This document shows, piece by piece, positions 45,349 through 53,754 of a stretch of DNA of 64,000 bases. The stretch spans positions 682,001-746,000 of the forward strand of contig NZ_BNJG01000002.1 of NCBI RefSeq assembly GCF_016587375.1, written 5' to 3'. The notes beneath the pieces are model-generated. The model worked only from the letters and a program-made list of their open reading frames with translations. It was not told where the DNA came from and searched no databases. Within the stretch, counting starts at the first letter, position 1. The number at the start of each line of letters is the position of its first letter. This DNA is from Ktedonobacter robiniae. GTDB taxonomy: Bacteria > Chloroflexota > Ktedonobacteria > Ktedonobacterales > Ktedonobacteraceae. Made by a program: the position numbers and the translations under genes.

Positions 45349-45523
45349 TTGAGGAAACACAGGAACCTTGCGAAAATTACTACGGATACTCATAGGGCTT
45401 TCATGATACTTCCTGCTGGTCGTCCCAGAGAAGGCGGGAAGCTCAGATAGGGAGGGAGGCTCCAAGGCAGATCTTACGTTAAGAAAAGCACTCTTGTGTA
45501 GCTACCTCATTGAGGAGAAACCT

Positions 45524-45958
45524 ATGAAAGCAAAATTACTGCATGATCAGGGAGGGAAGACCTATATCCTCGTCTTCGACCAAGATGATGAGTTCATAGC
45601 AACCCTACTCCAATTTGCGACGCAAAATGGCCTGGCTGCTGCTCACTTTACCGCCATCGGTGGTTTCAGCGATGCGATACTGGGTTATTTCGAGCCTGAA
45701 AAGAAGTCATATAAGAAGATTTCCCTCGATGAGCAGGTCGAGGTGCTTGCCCTCACAGGTGACATTACCTTGAAGGAGGATGGTACACCTCAGATCCATG
45801 CCCACGTTGTCGTTGGCGACTCTCATGGACTGGCGCATGGTGGTCACATCATGGAGGCTCATGTAAGGCCAACTTTGGAGTTTCTCCTCGAAGAGTCGCC
45901 AGCACATTGGTATCGCCGTCACGATCCAGAATCCGGGTTAGCCCTCATCGCACTCTAG
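45524..45958 (+). CDS. PPC/DUF296 domain protein
   Basis: 144 residues. The whole length is a PPC (plants and prokaryotes conserved) domain: RTYILVFDQDDEFIATLLQF-like start, HFTAIGGFSDAILGYFEPEKK, LTGDITLKEDGTPQIHAHVVVGDSHGLAHGGH with the His cluster (HAHV...HGGH) that binds metal. The start at 45524 follows TGAGGAGAAACC. In plants the domain is fused to AT-hooks; the stand-alone bacterial form probably trimerises and its role is unknown. Intact. Confidence 0.88.
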   Translation: MKAKLLHDQGGKTYILVFDQDDEFIATLLQFATQNGLAAAHFTAIGGFSDAILGYFEPEKKSYKKISLDEQVEVLALTGDITLKEDGTPQIHAHVVVGDSHGLAHGGHIMEAHVRPTLEFLLEESPAHWYRRHDPESGLALIAL

Positions 45959-46129
45959 CACTCAGCTCCCCAAACGCGGTATGGTGCACAGAGATGGTCT
46001 CATTTGCAGGTGACTTGCATCATGAAATGAGCTTTGATGATCAACGTTCTAGTACAGCTTTTACATCCGTTTCGGGCTAGATAAACTGGAGCACGGTCAG
46101 AATGAAATCCTTCCAGAGGAGAGAACAAC

Positions 46130-46885
46130 ATGAATCATTTAGAAGGGAAAGTTGCCCTGATTACTGGTGGTAATAGCGGTATTGGCTTGGCCACGGCAAA
46201 AGAGTTTCATGCCCAGGGGGCAAAGGTCGCCATCACCGGTCGTGACAAAAAAGCCCTTGAGCAGGTGAGGGCAGAACTGGGGGAGCGTATTTTGGCTATC
46301 CCCACAGACGTTACCAGGATCAGTGATATTGAGCATGCCGTCACTACCGCACAGGCGACCTTTGGCAAGTTGGATGTCCTTTTCGCAAATGCAGGTATCG
46401 CTCGGATGGAGCCAATCGAACAGGTTACGGAAGAGTCTTTTGACACTATCATGGATATCAATTTGAAAGGTGCTTTTTTCACCATTCAGAAAGCGCTGCC
46501 CTATCTCAATGAGGGGGCTTCGATCATTCTCAATGGCTCGGTCAATGGACATGTTGGTTTCCCTGGTGTTTCCGTGTATTCAGCCAGTAAAGCCGCAATC
46601 CATTCATTGGCCAGAACCCTGTCTTCTGAGTTGAGCGATCGCAAGATTCGCGTCAATGCCATCACCATTGGACCGATAAGCACACCATTTTTTGACAAAC
46701 TTGGGGCATCTGCGCAAGAAATTCAAGGATTTTCGCAGCTATTGCAGCAGCGTTTACTGCTCAAGCGCTTTGGCAATCCTGAAGAAATAGCGAAGGTCGC
46801 GCTGTTTCTGGCCACGATGGATTCATCGTTTATCGTAGGAACGGAGTTGGTTGCGGATGGAGGGCTCCTGGTGAATACAATCTAA
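46130..46885 (+). CDS. SDR-family oxidoreductase
   Basis: 251 residues, classical short-chain dehydrogenase. Cofactor motif TGGNSGIGLATAKEF (residues 11-25), FANAGIARME (NAG), the catalytic Ser in NGSVNGHVG, YSASKAAIHSL with the catalytic Tyr and Lys, and NAITIGPISTPFF. Basic residues after the second strand (GRDKKALE) suggest NADP. The start at 46130 follows GAGGAGAGAAC. The hydrolase gene begins 28 bp after its stop, so the two are one operon ending at the terminator at 47941. Confidence 0.92.
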   Translation: MNHLEGKVALITGGNSGIGLATAKEFHAQGAKVAITGRDKKALEQVRAELGERILAIPTDVTRISDIEHAVTTAQATFGKLDVLFANAGIARMEPIEQVTEESFDTIMDINLKGAFFTIQKALPYLNEGASIILNGSVNGHVGFPGVSVYSASKAAIHSLARTLSSELSDRKIRVNAITIGPISTPFFDKLGASAQEIQGFSQLLQQRLLLKRFGNPEEIAKVALFLATMDSSFIVGTELVADGGLLVNTI

Positions 46886-46913
46886 TACCACATAGAGAAG
46901 AAGGAGAAAAGCA

Positions 46914-47810
46914 ATGACTGACTACATCAACAAACGCGCAGTCGTCAACGGAGTGAAGCTGCACTACATTCTGGCTGGTCAAGGACCTGTGGTGCTCAGC
47001 ATACACGGTTGGGCTCAGAACCACCGGGCCTACTTGCCAGTGATCGAGAAACTCGCAGGCCACTACCGCTTTATCGCCCCCGACCTCAGGGGGTTCGCTG
47101 ACAGCGACAAACCCTACTCGGGTTACGAGCCGAAGACGATCGCTCAGGATCTGGTAGAGCTTCTCGCGGTCGAAGGCATCGAGACGTTTCACATCCTGAG
47201 CCATGATCTCGGTGGCCCGCCGGCAGTCGCGCTGGCCTACATGGCAGGTGATCGGGCTTTGTCGCTGTCAACGATCGAGACGCCTTTCTTTGGGCTCAAT
47301 TACCCTGGCTATGTCGACCCGCGCGTGTCGTACTGGCATCATAACATGCATATGAATATGGACATCGCGACCTTCCTCATTGAGGGGCGTGAGGATAGAT
47401 ATCTGCGTCACTTCTTCCGCGATTTTGCGTACATTCCCAACGCGATTCCGGAGGAAGAGGTTGAACGCTACGTCATGCAGATGCGCCAGCCGGGCAATCT
47501 GCGCGCCAGCCTCAACTATTATGGCTACATCCCGCAGATGGCAGAGCAGACGGCAGAACTGACACGGGAGAAGCTGAAAGTCCCGATGCTTGCCTGGGGT
47601 GGAGTGGGGTTTTTCGGGTCGCACTGCATCGACAGTGCCAAGGCGATCTCCCTCAGCGCTCAAGGCGGCGTGATCGAAGAATGCGGTCACTGGGTCTTTG
47701 ATGAAAAGACCGACTTCATTTGCCAGCAGCTCGAAACCTTCTGGCAGCGCAATAGGACCGCGCCCAACCCGATGGAGATGGCGCGAGCATTGCATAGAAA
47801 AGGTTCTTGA
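46914..47810 (+). CDS. Alpha/beta hydrolase (epoxide-hydrolase/dehalogenase type)
   Basis: 298 residues. HGWAQNHRAYLPVIE (oxyanion region), APDLRGFADSDKP, nucleophile elbow LSHDLGGPPAVALAY with Asp as nucleophile (not Ser), so hydrolysis through an ester intermediate is expected, and His in EECGHWVFDEK. Fits soluble epoxide hydrolases and haloalkane dehalogenases; the exact substrate is not readable. The start at 46914 follows AGAAGGAGAAAAGC. Second gene of the SDR operon. Intact. Confidence 0.88.
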   Translation: MTDYINKRAVVNGVKLHYILAGQGPVVLSIHGWAQNHRAYLPVIEKLAGHYRFIAPDLRGFADSDKPYSGYEPKTIAQDLVELLAVEGIETFHILSHDLGGPPAVALAYMAGDRALSLSTIETPFFGLNYPGYVDPRVSYWHHNMHMNMDIATFLIEGREDRYLRHFFRDFAYIPNAIPEEEVERYVMQMRQPGNLRASLNYYGYIPQMAEQTAELTREKLKVPMLAWGGVGFFGSHCIDSAKAISLSAQGGVIEECGHWVFDEKTDFICQQLETFWQRNRTAPNPMEMARALHRKGS

Positions 47811-47940
47811 TCAATCAAAGTGGGGCGAGCGCATCCGTTGTGGTTCTTTCGCCAAAGGAACGCCGCGAGGTAGGTGGACGCTTTATCAGCACCTTTGTGC
47901 GTGCCCGTAAGCCTGCACAATAAGTGTCTGCCCTATCAGG

Positions 47941-47980
47941 AAGGTGGAGAAAGATTCCACAACGTTTCTTTCTCCACCTT
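47941..47980 (+). terminator. Terminator of the SDR-hydrolase operon
   Basis: AAGGTGGAGAAAG (47941-47953) pairs with CTTTCTCCACCTT (47968-47980) across a 14-nt loop, 130 bp past the hydrolase stop. It is followed by a C/T-rich tract. Confidence 0.7.
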
Positions 47981-48066
47981 CCCCTTCTCTCCACTATTCT
48001 CTTTTCTACCATATTTCATTCTATCAATCTATACATCCTATGCTCATCCTGCCCGCTACTTTGCGG

Positions 48067-48665
48067 CTGAATAGTCCGTAAGCAAATGACAAAAACGAAC
48101 CTGTTCATTGCGCGGTGAGGTGGGGATCACATAGCGGATCTCCACCTCATCCATCGTGACGACCATGCGGTCGACGAGCAATTCTACCAACTGCCGTTTC
48201 TGCTCAAAGGTGGCCTGAGAGAGGCCACAACGAATACGCTGACAAAATTCGTTGATTGAACAAGTGATGCTGGCTCATTCCATGTGCTGCTGGACACTCG
48301 CTTCAATCTGGCTTGTTTGCGCCTCCACCGCTGCCAGCCGCTGTTCCACGTCCTGCCGCCGCCGTTTGTATTCTCCCAGAGGAAATGCATCGGCCCGGTA
48401 GGCCTCAGTCAGCCGTTCCAATTGCCCGCACAGGGTGTTACGCGCTGTGCGGACCTGTGTCCGGCGAGCTTGAAGCTCTTGCGGAAGCCACGCCCCCGCT
48501 TGTGCTCGCTGCAACGCCTGTTCAATGACGACTGGGTGCTGCAGCACCTCACAGAGGTCCTGCCAGACCAATGTATCCAACTGCCCAGCAGGAATATAAC
48601 GAGAATGGCAGCATTCCTCTCGTCGAGAATGGATAGGTCCCTGCTTTCCTCGGCAGACATAAGAG
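48067..48665 (-). pseudogene. Large serine recombinase, C-terminal fragment
   Basis: Starts abruptly inside the recombinase zinc ribbon (TSYVCRGKQGP, ECCHSRYIPAGQLDTLVWQDLCEVLQHP) and continues through the coiled coil (RAQAGAWLPQELQARRTQVR ... EYKRRRQDVEQRLAAVEAQ). A TGA at 48275-48277 interrupts the frame (QHME-stop-ASITCSINEFCQRI), after which it runs to SAAK-stop at about 48067. The catalytic N-terminus is missing; the break at about 48665 abuts an IS630 remnant. Confidence 0.8.
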
Positions 48666-48929
48666 GTGATCAAGCAATTTCTCAGATCCAAAGAAGGCAA
48701 GCGTTTGCATTTGGAGCGCCTGCCTGGCTACGCGCCTGATCTCAATCTGCAGGAGCAGGTCTGGAATTTGCTCAAACGGCGCGAATTGAAAAATCTTTGT
48801 TTCCGGGATCTTGCTCATTTAGGCCAAGAACTGGTGCGCGCGAAAGAACGCCTTCGCCATCGGAGAGAGAGCCTTCAACGCTGTTTTACTCACGCGTTAG
48901 GAGCAGAAGAGAAAGAGGTGCAGAGATGA
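48666..48929 (+). pseudogene. IS630-family transposase, C-terminal fragment
   Basis: 87 residues: HLERLPGYAPDLNLQEQVWNLLKRRELKNLC (Pro-Glu region with the Glu replaced by Gln-Glu shift) and LVRAKERLRHRRESLQRCF. A different IS630 branch from the element at 37430. Only the tail is left. Confidence 0.7.
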
Positions 48930-48953
48930 ATCTTCCCCTCCTTTTTTGCTTCG

Positions 48954-49430
48954 TCATCGGAGCTCGCAGATGTAGGATATGGCTGGCTTGCCGTTGAGCG
49001 TTAACTCACCGACGGCGACGAATCCGTTGTGTTCAAGCACCTTGCGCGAGGCCGGATTGTCTAACGTGACCCTCGCGCGCAGCTTGGTGAGTCCGTACTC
49101 TGTGGCAGCGAGCTCGCGCACCTTGCGCACCGCCGCTGTGGCCAGTCCCTGCCCCGCGGCCTTCTGCGCGATCCGGTATCCCAGTTCCGCCGACCCGCCT
49201 GCCACTTCGGCCAGGTTCACCCGCCCCACCACCTCGCCGCCCTCGGCCACCAGCAGGTGGAAGTAATCCGTCCCGGTGGCCTGCCGCGCGAGCAGTTGCG
49301 CATGCCGCATGTCGAACTCAGTAAAGAACTCATCCCCCGATCCGGTATCACCGCCGCGAAGTAGGCTCGATTCTCCCGCTCGAACGCAAGCAGGGCAGGC
49401 GCGTGGTCGAGGCGGACCACAAGCAAATGC
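48954..49430 (-). pseudogene. GNAT acetyltransferase, one frameshift, 5' end lost
   Basis: The C-terminal frame reads DEFFTEFDMRHAQLLARQAT, GYRIAQKAAGQGLATAAVRKV (acetyl-CoA loop) and ends NGFVAVGELTLNGKPAISY. The N-terminal part is in another frame (LDHAPALLAFERENRAYFAAVIPDRG). A missing G in the run complementary to 49334-49338 would join them. Codon use is clearly GC-richer than nearby genes. The natural start is missing: sequence upstream of 49430 no longer looks like GNAT, and the 20-bp motif copy is 60 bp further on. Confidence 0.75.
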
Positions 49431-49489
49431 TGTGGCCAAGATAGCTTCTGAAGCCGTTTCGCACTCTACCAACTGTGTGCTGCTGCAAT

Positions 49490-49509
49490 CTCGTTGCGCA
49501 ACCCGTGGG
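49490..49509 (-). repeat. 20-bp dispersed motif, copy 6
   Basis: CTCGTTGCGCAACCCGTGGG, the motif on the minus strand with one change. It lies between the GNAT remnant and the leader of the repeat-built surface protein. Confidence 0.8.
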
Positions 49510-49650
49510 TTCAGCGCGTTCAAGTACATACCCAATTAGGGGGAAGTATGTTCCGCTATAATTGAAATATAGAGGTTATCTAAACTTCTCCGGGATAGCA
49601 CCATGCGTCCCGTTTCATGTTCCTTATACGACCACACGAAAGGAGCAGAT

Positions 49651-50302
49651 ATGTCCCATCTTTTACATTACATACGACGAACCATTATGTTCGCTCGTCA
49701 AAATCATAGTCAGCTGCACATACGGCGAATCATTATATTTGCTCGTCAACATTATAGTCAACTGCGCATACGGCGAACCATCATGTTTGCTCGTCAACAT
49801 CATAGTCAACTGCATGGAATGCTCCTCATCGTTGCTCTCCTGGCCAGCATGATCCTGCTTGCCCACTCCCTCGCTATCTCCCATCAAACGGCAACGTACC
49901 ATACACGCTCGTTACATCCATCTATCGGCTACCCGCATGGTGCTAGCTTCCCTGCTGCCGTTCCGCATAACTCGACCCCCCAGGTCGCCTACCCGCATGG
50001 CGCTAGTTCCCCCGCTGCCGTTCCGCATAACTCGACCCCCCAGGTCGCCTACCCGCATGGCGCTAGCTCTCCCGCTGCCGTTCCGCATAACTCGACCCCC
50101 CAGGTCGCCTACCCGTATGGCGCTAGCCACCTCGATATGGCCTATCCTGGGCGGACTCGCTCCTATCATCGTCTATCCTGGCTACAGCCCATCCATCGTC
50201 TATCCTGGCTACAACTCATCCATCGTCTATCCATATGGCGGCCCTTCCGCAGACATCGCCTATTCTGACTACAGCCCATCCATCATGTATTCAAACGGCT
50301 AA
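49651..50302 (+). CDS. Repeat-built single-pass surface protein, frameshift near the end
   Basis: The start at 49651 (MSHLLHYIRRTIMFARQNH) follows AAAGGAGCAGAT. Three repeat systems follow each other. First, a 48-bp unit three times (IRRTIMFARQHHSQLH), then one membrane segment (GMLLIVALLASMILLAHSLA). Next, a 60-bp unit about three times (YPHGASSPAAVPHNSTPQVA). Last, a 24-27-bp unit (IVYPGYSPS). At the GGG of 50148-50150 the frame drifts; dropping one G gives APIIVYPGYSPSIVYPGYNSSIVYPYGG ending at 50302. Probably an exported Pro/Tyr-rich wall or surface polypeptide; no known family. Confidence 0.6.
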
Positions 50303-50343
50303 AGACTCCTCCCTACAACCAGCGCAACACACGTGGCTCAGCT

Positions 50344-50397
50344 CAGTGAGAACAAAGGAGGCCGATGATGTATCATCGGCCTCCTTTGTTCTCACTG
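50344..50397. terminator. Perfect 26-bp stem hairpin
   Basis: The left arm 50344-50369 (CAGTGAGAACAAAGGAGGCC...) and right arm 50372-50397 are exact reverse complements around a 2-nt centre. It probably terminates the surface-protein gene 41 bp upstream. No T-run follows; instead the 20-bp motif begins at the next base. Confidence 0.7.
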
Positions 50398-50417
50398 CCC
50401 ACGGGATGCGCAACGAG
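50398..50417 (+). repeat. 20-bp dispersed motif, copy 7
   Basis: CCCACGGGATGCGCAACGAG, identical to copy 1, directly abutting the 26-bp hairpin. Confidence 0.85.
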
Positions 50418-50459
50418 ATGATAATGATTAATAAAGGTGATCTCTCATCCGCATTTTCT

Positions 50460-50672
50460 TCATGTGCCACCATCATCCCTCGCCTGCCTCTCCTTTAGCC
50501 AGCGCACTAAATCCTCCTGTGAGACCCGTATGGCACGCCCAAACCGTTGGACGGGTAAGTTCTCCTTTCCAATTAATTCGTAGACTTTGGTTCGCCCCAG
50601 GTTCAGAGCCTTGGCGACTTGGGGAATCGTTAAAAGTAATTGAAGAGATGGCATAGCATCATGCTGTTCCAT
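50460..50672 (-). CDS. Excisionase-like helix-turn-helix protein
   Basis: 70 residues. LLTIPQVAKALNLGRTKVYELIGKENLPVQRFGRAIRVSQEDLVRWL is a complete MerR/excisionase-type (HTH_17) DNA-binding domain. The last residues are charged. The start could be at 50672 or at MPSLQLL six codons on. It is likely a recombination directionality factor or small regulator of the element whose integrase gene lies at 55929. It defines the left side of the accessory island. Confidence 0.85.
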   Translation of the reverse strand: MEQHDAMPSLQLLLTIPQVAKALNLGRTKVYELIGKENLPVQRFGRAIRVSQEDLVRWLKERQARDDGGT

Positions 50673-50873
50673 AACTGCTCCTTCTCATAATTCATATCAT
50701 TTACAATGGCTACAAGAAATTCACAGTGAGAGCACCTACACCCCGCGTCAGTGTTTATGCTTGAGCTTAGGCCTTTTTGTAGAGGCTCTAAAAATTGAGA
50801 TAAACACATGATTTCTTGTGCTTTCTGCATATATGACATACCTATGCTGTCCAGCAAAGTGCTACTTTCGCCC

Positions 50874-51998
50874 TTAGAGGGAAACGTCTTCTCTCACCTG
50901 TTCAGGCACAACAACAGCTGAGTGAGGATACCAATCCAGCCATGCAAGAATCTGCTGCTGGTTGCGCAAATGCCAGACCTGTCCAAACGTTGGCTTCTCT
51001 CTAATTTCAATCACCCGTCGACGGCTTCGAGGAGCCAGACGGACACCGATGCTGTAGTGATCAGTATCAATACGCTTGCCCAGTGCGCGTACCCATTGCA
51101 CCAGGGGACGTGGTAAATCGGTGAGGAGTTCCTGCTCTTCTTCTGCAGGAAGCCGCTGAGACTCCGCCCAGACTAGATAGGTCTGGATCTCATACATCAC
51201 CTGAGCATCACTGGGGTCATAGGGGGCAGAAAGCACTTCGTCGACCGCCGCCTGACGATACTGCTCGTAGTCCTGAGGGGTAAAGAATTCTCCATCAAGA
51301 TCCACAAAGAGATAACCAGAGCGCTCCAGGCCTTGTGCGCCGCCTGCTGCCCAGAACTCTTGCAACCATCCCACTTCGATAATCACCTCATGAGGAAGCG
51401 GGCGTTTTCCCTCATCTGGGGTGGCTGAACCCTCGCGCGCTGTGACTTCAAGCACCCACTCCAGATGGTTATAGGACAACCCACCATTCAGCATCCACCC
51501 TGCCCAGGCCACCATTTCGGCGGGAGGCTCTTCCTGCTCCTCCACATACTCACGGTATTTCTTGATCACCCATCCTCCCCCGAGTCTGGCCGCACGACGT
51601 CCGGGATCAGGGAACCAGGTGCGCACCAGAGCGTCCACCGCCGCCACATGAAGCCACTCCGGATGCTCACGCATACGCTTGAGGTAGACGCCAACGTTTT
51701 CACTCGTCTGGTTAAAGCGCTGTGAGTAATCCAGAGCCAGTGCCTCAAGCATCTCATGGGTCGCTGGTTCATACACGCGCTTCATTGCAGCCACCTGATC
51801 CCGAAGGGAGAGAACAGGACTATCACCCTCATCCTCTGTGGTCACAAGAGAGACATTCTCTTGCGCTGGAGAAAATAGGGTGGAGGAACGCTCATCAATG
51901 ACCTCTCTCCGGGTACAGGTGGCAGATGATCGACCTTGCTGCTCTTCGGTACGCACCAAACCGTCGACCTGTTTTTTTATAAGACCATGTTCTCTCAA
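50874..51998 (-). CDS. Large accessory-island protein of unknown function
   Basis: 374 residues from a TTG at 51998, chosen because the paralogue at 38964 starts at the same point (MREQG/LREHG...KQVD). Residues 1-70 are hydrophilic; from about 75 the protein is ordered: RDQVAAMKRVYEPATHEML, WLHVAAVDALVRTWFPDPGRR, LGGGWVIKKYREYVEEQEEP, AWAGWMLNGGLSYNHLEWVLE. The C-terminal half (DYEQYRQAAVDEVLSAPYDP ... RPLVQWVRALGKRIDTDHYS) is acidic and Trp-rich. The size and helical style recall phage/plasmid replication or accessory proteins, but no motif is diagnostic. It is divergent from the next gene with a 70-bp AT-rich gap. Confidence 0.55.
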   Translation of the reverse strand: MREHGLIKKQVDGLVRTEEQQGRSSATCTRREVIDERSSTLFSPAQENVSLVTTEDEGDSPVLSLRDQVAAMKRVYEPATHEMLEALALDYSQRFNQTSENVGVYLKRMREHPEWLHVAAVDALVRTWFPDPGRRAARLGGGWVIKKYREYVEEQEEPPAEMVAWAGWMLNGGLSYNHLEWVLEVTAREGSATPDEGKRPLPHEVIIEVGWLQEFWAAGGAQGLERSGYLFVDLDGEFFTPQDYEQYRQAAVDEVLSAPYDPSDAQVMYEIQTYLVWAESQRLPAEEEQELLTDLPRPLVQWVRALGKRIDTDHYSIGVRLAPRSRRRVIEIREKPTFGQVWHLRNQQQILAWLDWYPHSAVVVPEQVREDVSL

Positions 51999-52068
51999 TT
52001 CATCTTCACTTTTTTCATGTATTTCTTTTTTTTGTAATTGATTGTTATTGAGAGAAGACGACCAGCAC

Positions 52069-52653
52069 ATGAGCCAGGTGTTCCCCTGGACACGCTGGCT
52101 TGCCATCGCGAGCGGCATGCTCCACAAACGCTATGCACGCACCCCTCAGACGCCGTCATTTCCTGATCGTGTTGTCTCCTACCAGACCAAAGCATCCGTC
52201 CCGCGGAAACGAGGAAAAGGGAAGCCCAAAGAGAAGTGGGTCACGCATTCGCGCACGTACACCACCGTCTCCTACGGCCTCTCAGAGACGGCTCCTCGCC
52301 CTGCTGCGGCCGAAGCCCCAGAACCCACAAGCACGAACAAACGCAAGAACTGGCTGGTCCAGGCCCAACCCGAAGATCTGCTCTATGAGCAGCGGATCAT
52401 CGACACCTTTACCCGGAGCTACCCAACGCGCAAAGATGGCACCCGGCGGGAGGGAGAGGTCACAGTCAAGCATCCTGACCCCAAGTGGGTCCCACTGCTG
52501 CGCCCCGCCCTGCGCAAACGGCAGGTGATCAAAAAAGCAGTTGCCAGAGCCTATGAAGAGAACACGGTGCCTCCAGAGCAGGAAACGCCACCTGCGAACC
52601 CGCCAATGCCATCAGAGCCCTTCACAAAAGAAAGGAACAACCCATCATGCTAG
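52069..52653 (+). CDS. Basic protein of unknown function, coupled to csrA
   Basis: 194 residues, start MSQVFPWTRWLAIASGML at 52069. The first 20 residues are hydrophobic, then the protein is strongly basic and Pro-rich (KASVPRKRGKGKPKEKWVTH, PTSTNKRKNWLVQAQPEDLLYEQRIIDTF). Its last codons overlap the csrA start (ATGCTAG), so translation of the two is coupled. I do not recognise the family. Confidence 0.6.
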   Translation: MSQVFPWTRWLAIASGMLHKRYARTPQTPSFPDRVVSYQTKASVPRKRGKGKPKEKWVTHSRTYTTVSYGLSETAPRPAAAEAPEPTSTNKRKNWLVQAQPEDLLYEQRIIDTFTRSYPTRKDGTRREGEVTVKHPDPKWVPLLRPALRKRQVIKKAVARAYEENTVPPEQETPPANPPMPSEPFTKERNNPSC

Positions 52654-52847
52654 TTCTACGGCGCAAGGAAGGGGAGAAAATTCTCCTCGCTGGCAATATT
52701 CTCTTAGAAGTGCTCGAGGTACATGAGGGAAGGGTAAAACTCGGGATCACGGCCCCTCCCGAGGTCGACATTGTACGCGAGGAAATAGTGCGACGTGATA
52801 ACCATTCTCAACTCCCCTTTTTCAAGGGAGCATCAAATGTGAGCTAG
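52647..52847 (+). CDS. csrA: CsrA/RsmA-family RNA-binding regulator
   Basis: 66 residues: MLVLRRKEGEKILLAGNILLEVLEVHEGRVKLGITAPPEVDIVREEI matches CsrA along its full RNA-binding core. The N-terminal LVLRRKEGEKI strand and the VDIVREEI strand with the RNA-contacting Arg are intact. CsrA dimers bind GGA motifs in mRNA leaders and block or stabilise messages. It overlaps the upstream gene by 7 bp. CsrA inside an integrase-bearing island, rather than near flagellar genes, is unusual. Confidence 0.88.
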   Translation: MLVLRRKEGEKILLAGNILLEVLEVHEGRVKLGITAPPEVDIVREEIVRRDNHSQLPFFKGASNVS

Positions 52848-52932
52848 ATCCACTCTCTACGCTTCTTTCCCACTCTAAATTGCGCTATTGTCCCCATGCG
52901 TTTGGGCTTCCGTCCTGGCTGGAGAGCGCCCA

Positions 52933-53113
52933 GATGAGCCCGGTACGAGAACTGCGGCAGTTTGCGCAAGGGATTGAGCGGGGGCGTGCCGCTTCTACTG
53001 CGGCACGCCCCCGACCAGAAAGCAATGAGCGAAACGAAGGCTACGTGACCAAATTGAAACTTATCAAGCGTGAAATGTATGGCCAAACCACGTTTGACGT
53101 ACTCCACTCATGA
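52933..53113 (+). pseudogene. ISL3-like transposase, C-terminal fragment
   Basis: About 60 residues: VRELRQFAQGIERGRAA followed by NERNEGYVTKLKLIKREMYGQTTFDVL, which matches the ISL3 tail (SNGxxEGxVTKLKLIKRxMYGRAxFxLL). Ends HS-stop without the final helix. An IS scar just after csrA. Confidence 0.6.
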
Positions 53114-53754
53114 AGAAATTTAGATTGAGCACAATCCTATTGACAACAACACAATTTGGGGGTAATCTTTTTTCACACGTTGACCATTGTATGTTGACAT
53201 TTGTGAAAAAGGCTGTTCTCGACAGGAATAGTTATGGGAACTCTTGCTCAGGAGAGAACGTCTTTCACCTCCGTTGCGCATGGCAATCCCTCTCTTCAAA
53301 GAGAGGAAGACGGTACTTGCCGTAGAGCGCATGCAAAGACGCAGAATACCATCTGTTGAAGAATGATGGCGTGGTGAACGTCCAGCCAGGTTGGAACAGA
53401 TCGTTTCATTGAGCGAGCACGTCTGCTCCTTTTGCCCAAGGGACTGAGCAAGGGGGAAAGAAGAGAAGTCATGCTATGTGCCCAGATACTACATTAGTGA
53501 GCGCTCTGCTCACATCACGTCCTCAACATACGTCTCTATTGGAGGCACTTCCCCGTACCTCATGTGTCGTCGATGACACTGAGACGGTTGTGGATGCCAA
53601 TACGAGCGCACAAGCCGTGACCGGGGAATACGAAATGCCAGCTCGCTTGTTTCTCGATTAGAGCAGATCATTTCTCTAGACCTCTTGAGTTCAGAGCAGG
53701 TACGCATCTTCGCCACCAGGGATTGGGACACGTGAAAGGGATATTAACTGCACT
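53114..53754. other. Gap before the PAS histidine kinase
   Basis: 640 bp. Holds a 61-codon ORF (53476-53661: TSLLEALPRTSCVVDDTETVVDANTSAQAVTGE) that looks like the first strand-helix of a PAS domain, possibly a broken first sensor domain of the kinase. At 53271 there is a partial match (CCGTTGCGCAT) to the 20-bp motif. Confidence 0.4.

Noticed and set aside
49900..50150. Possible CRISPR array because of regular 60-bp repetition
   Set aside because: The copies are contiguous in-frame tandem repeats without unique spacers, and no cas gene is near.
50848..50868. GTCCAGCAAAGTGCTACTTTC, similar to the MITE A/B ends
   Set aside because: No partner inverted repeat or shared interior was found within 250 bp on either side.
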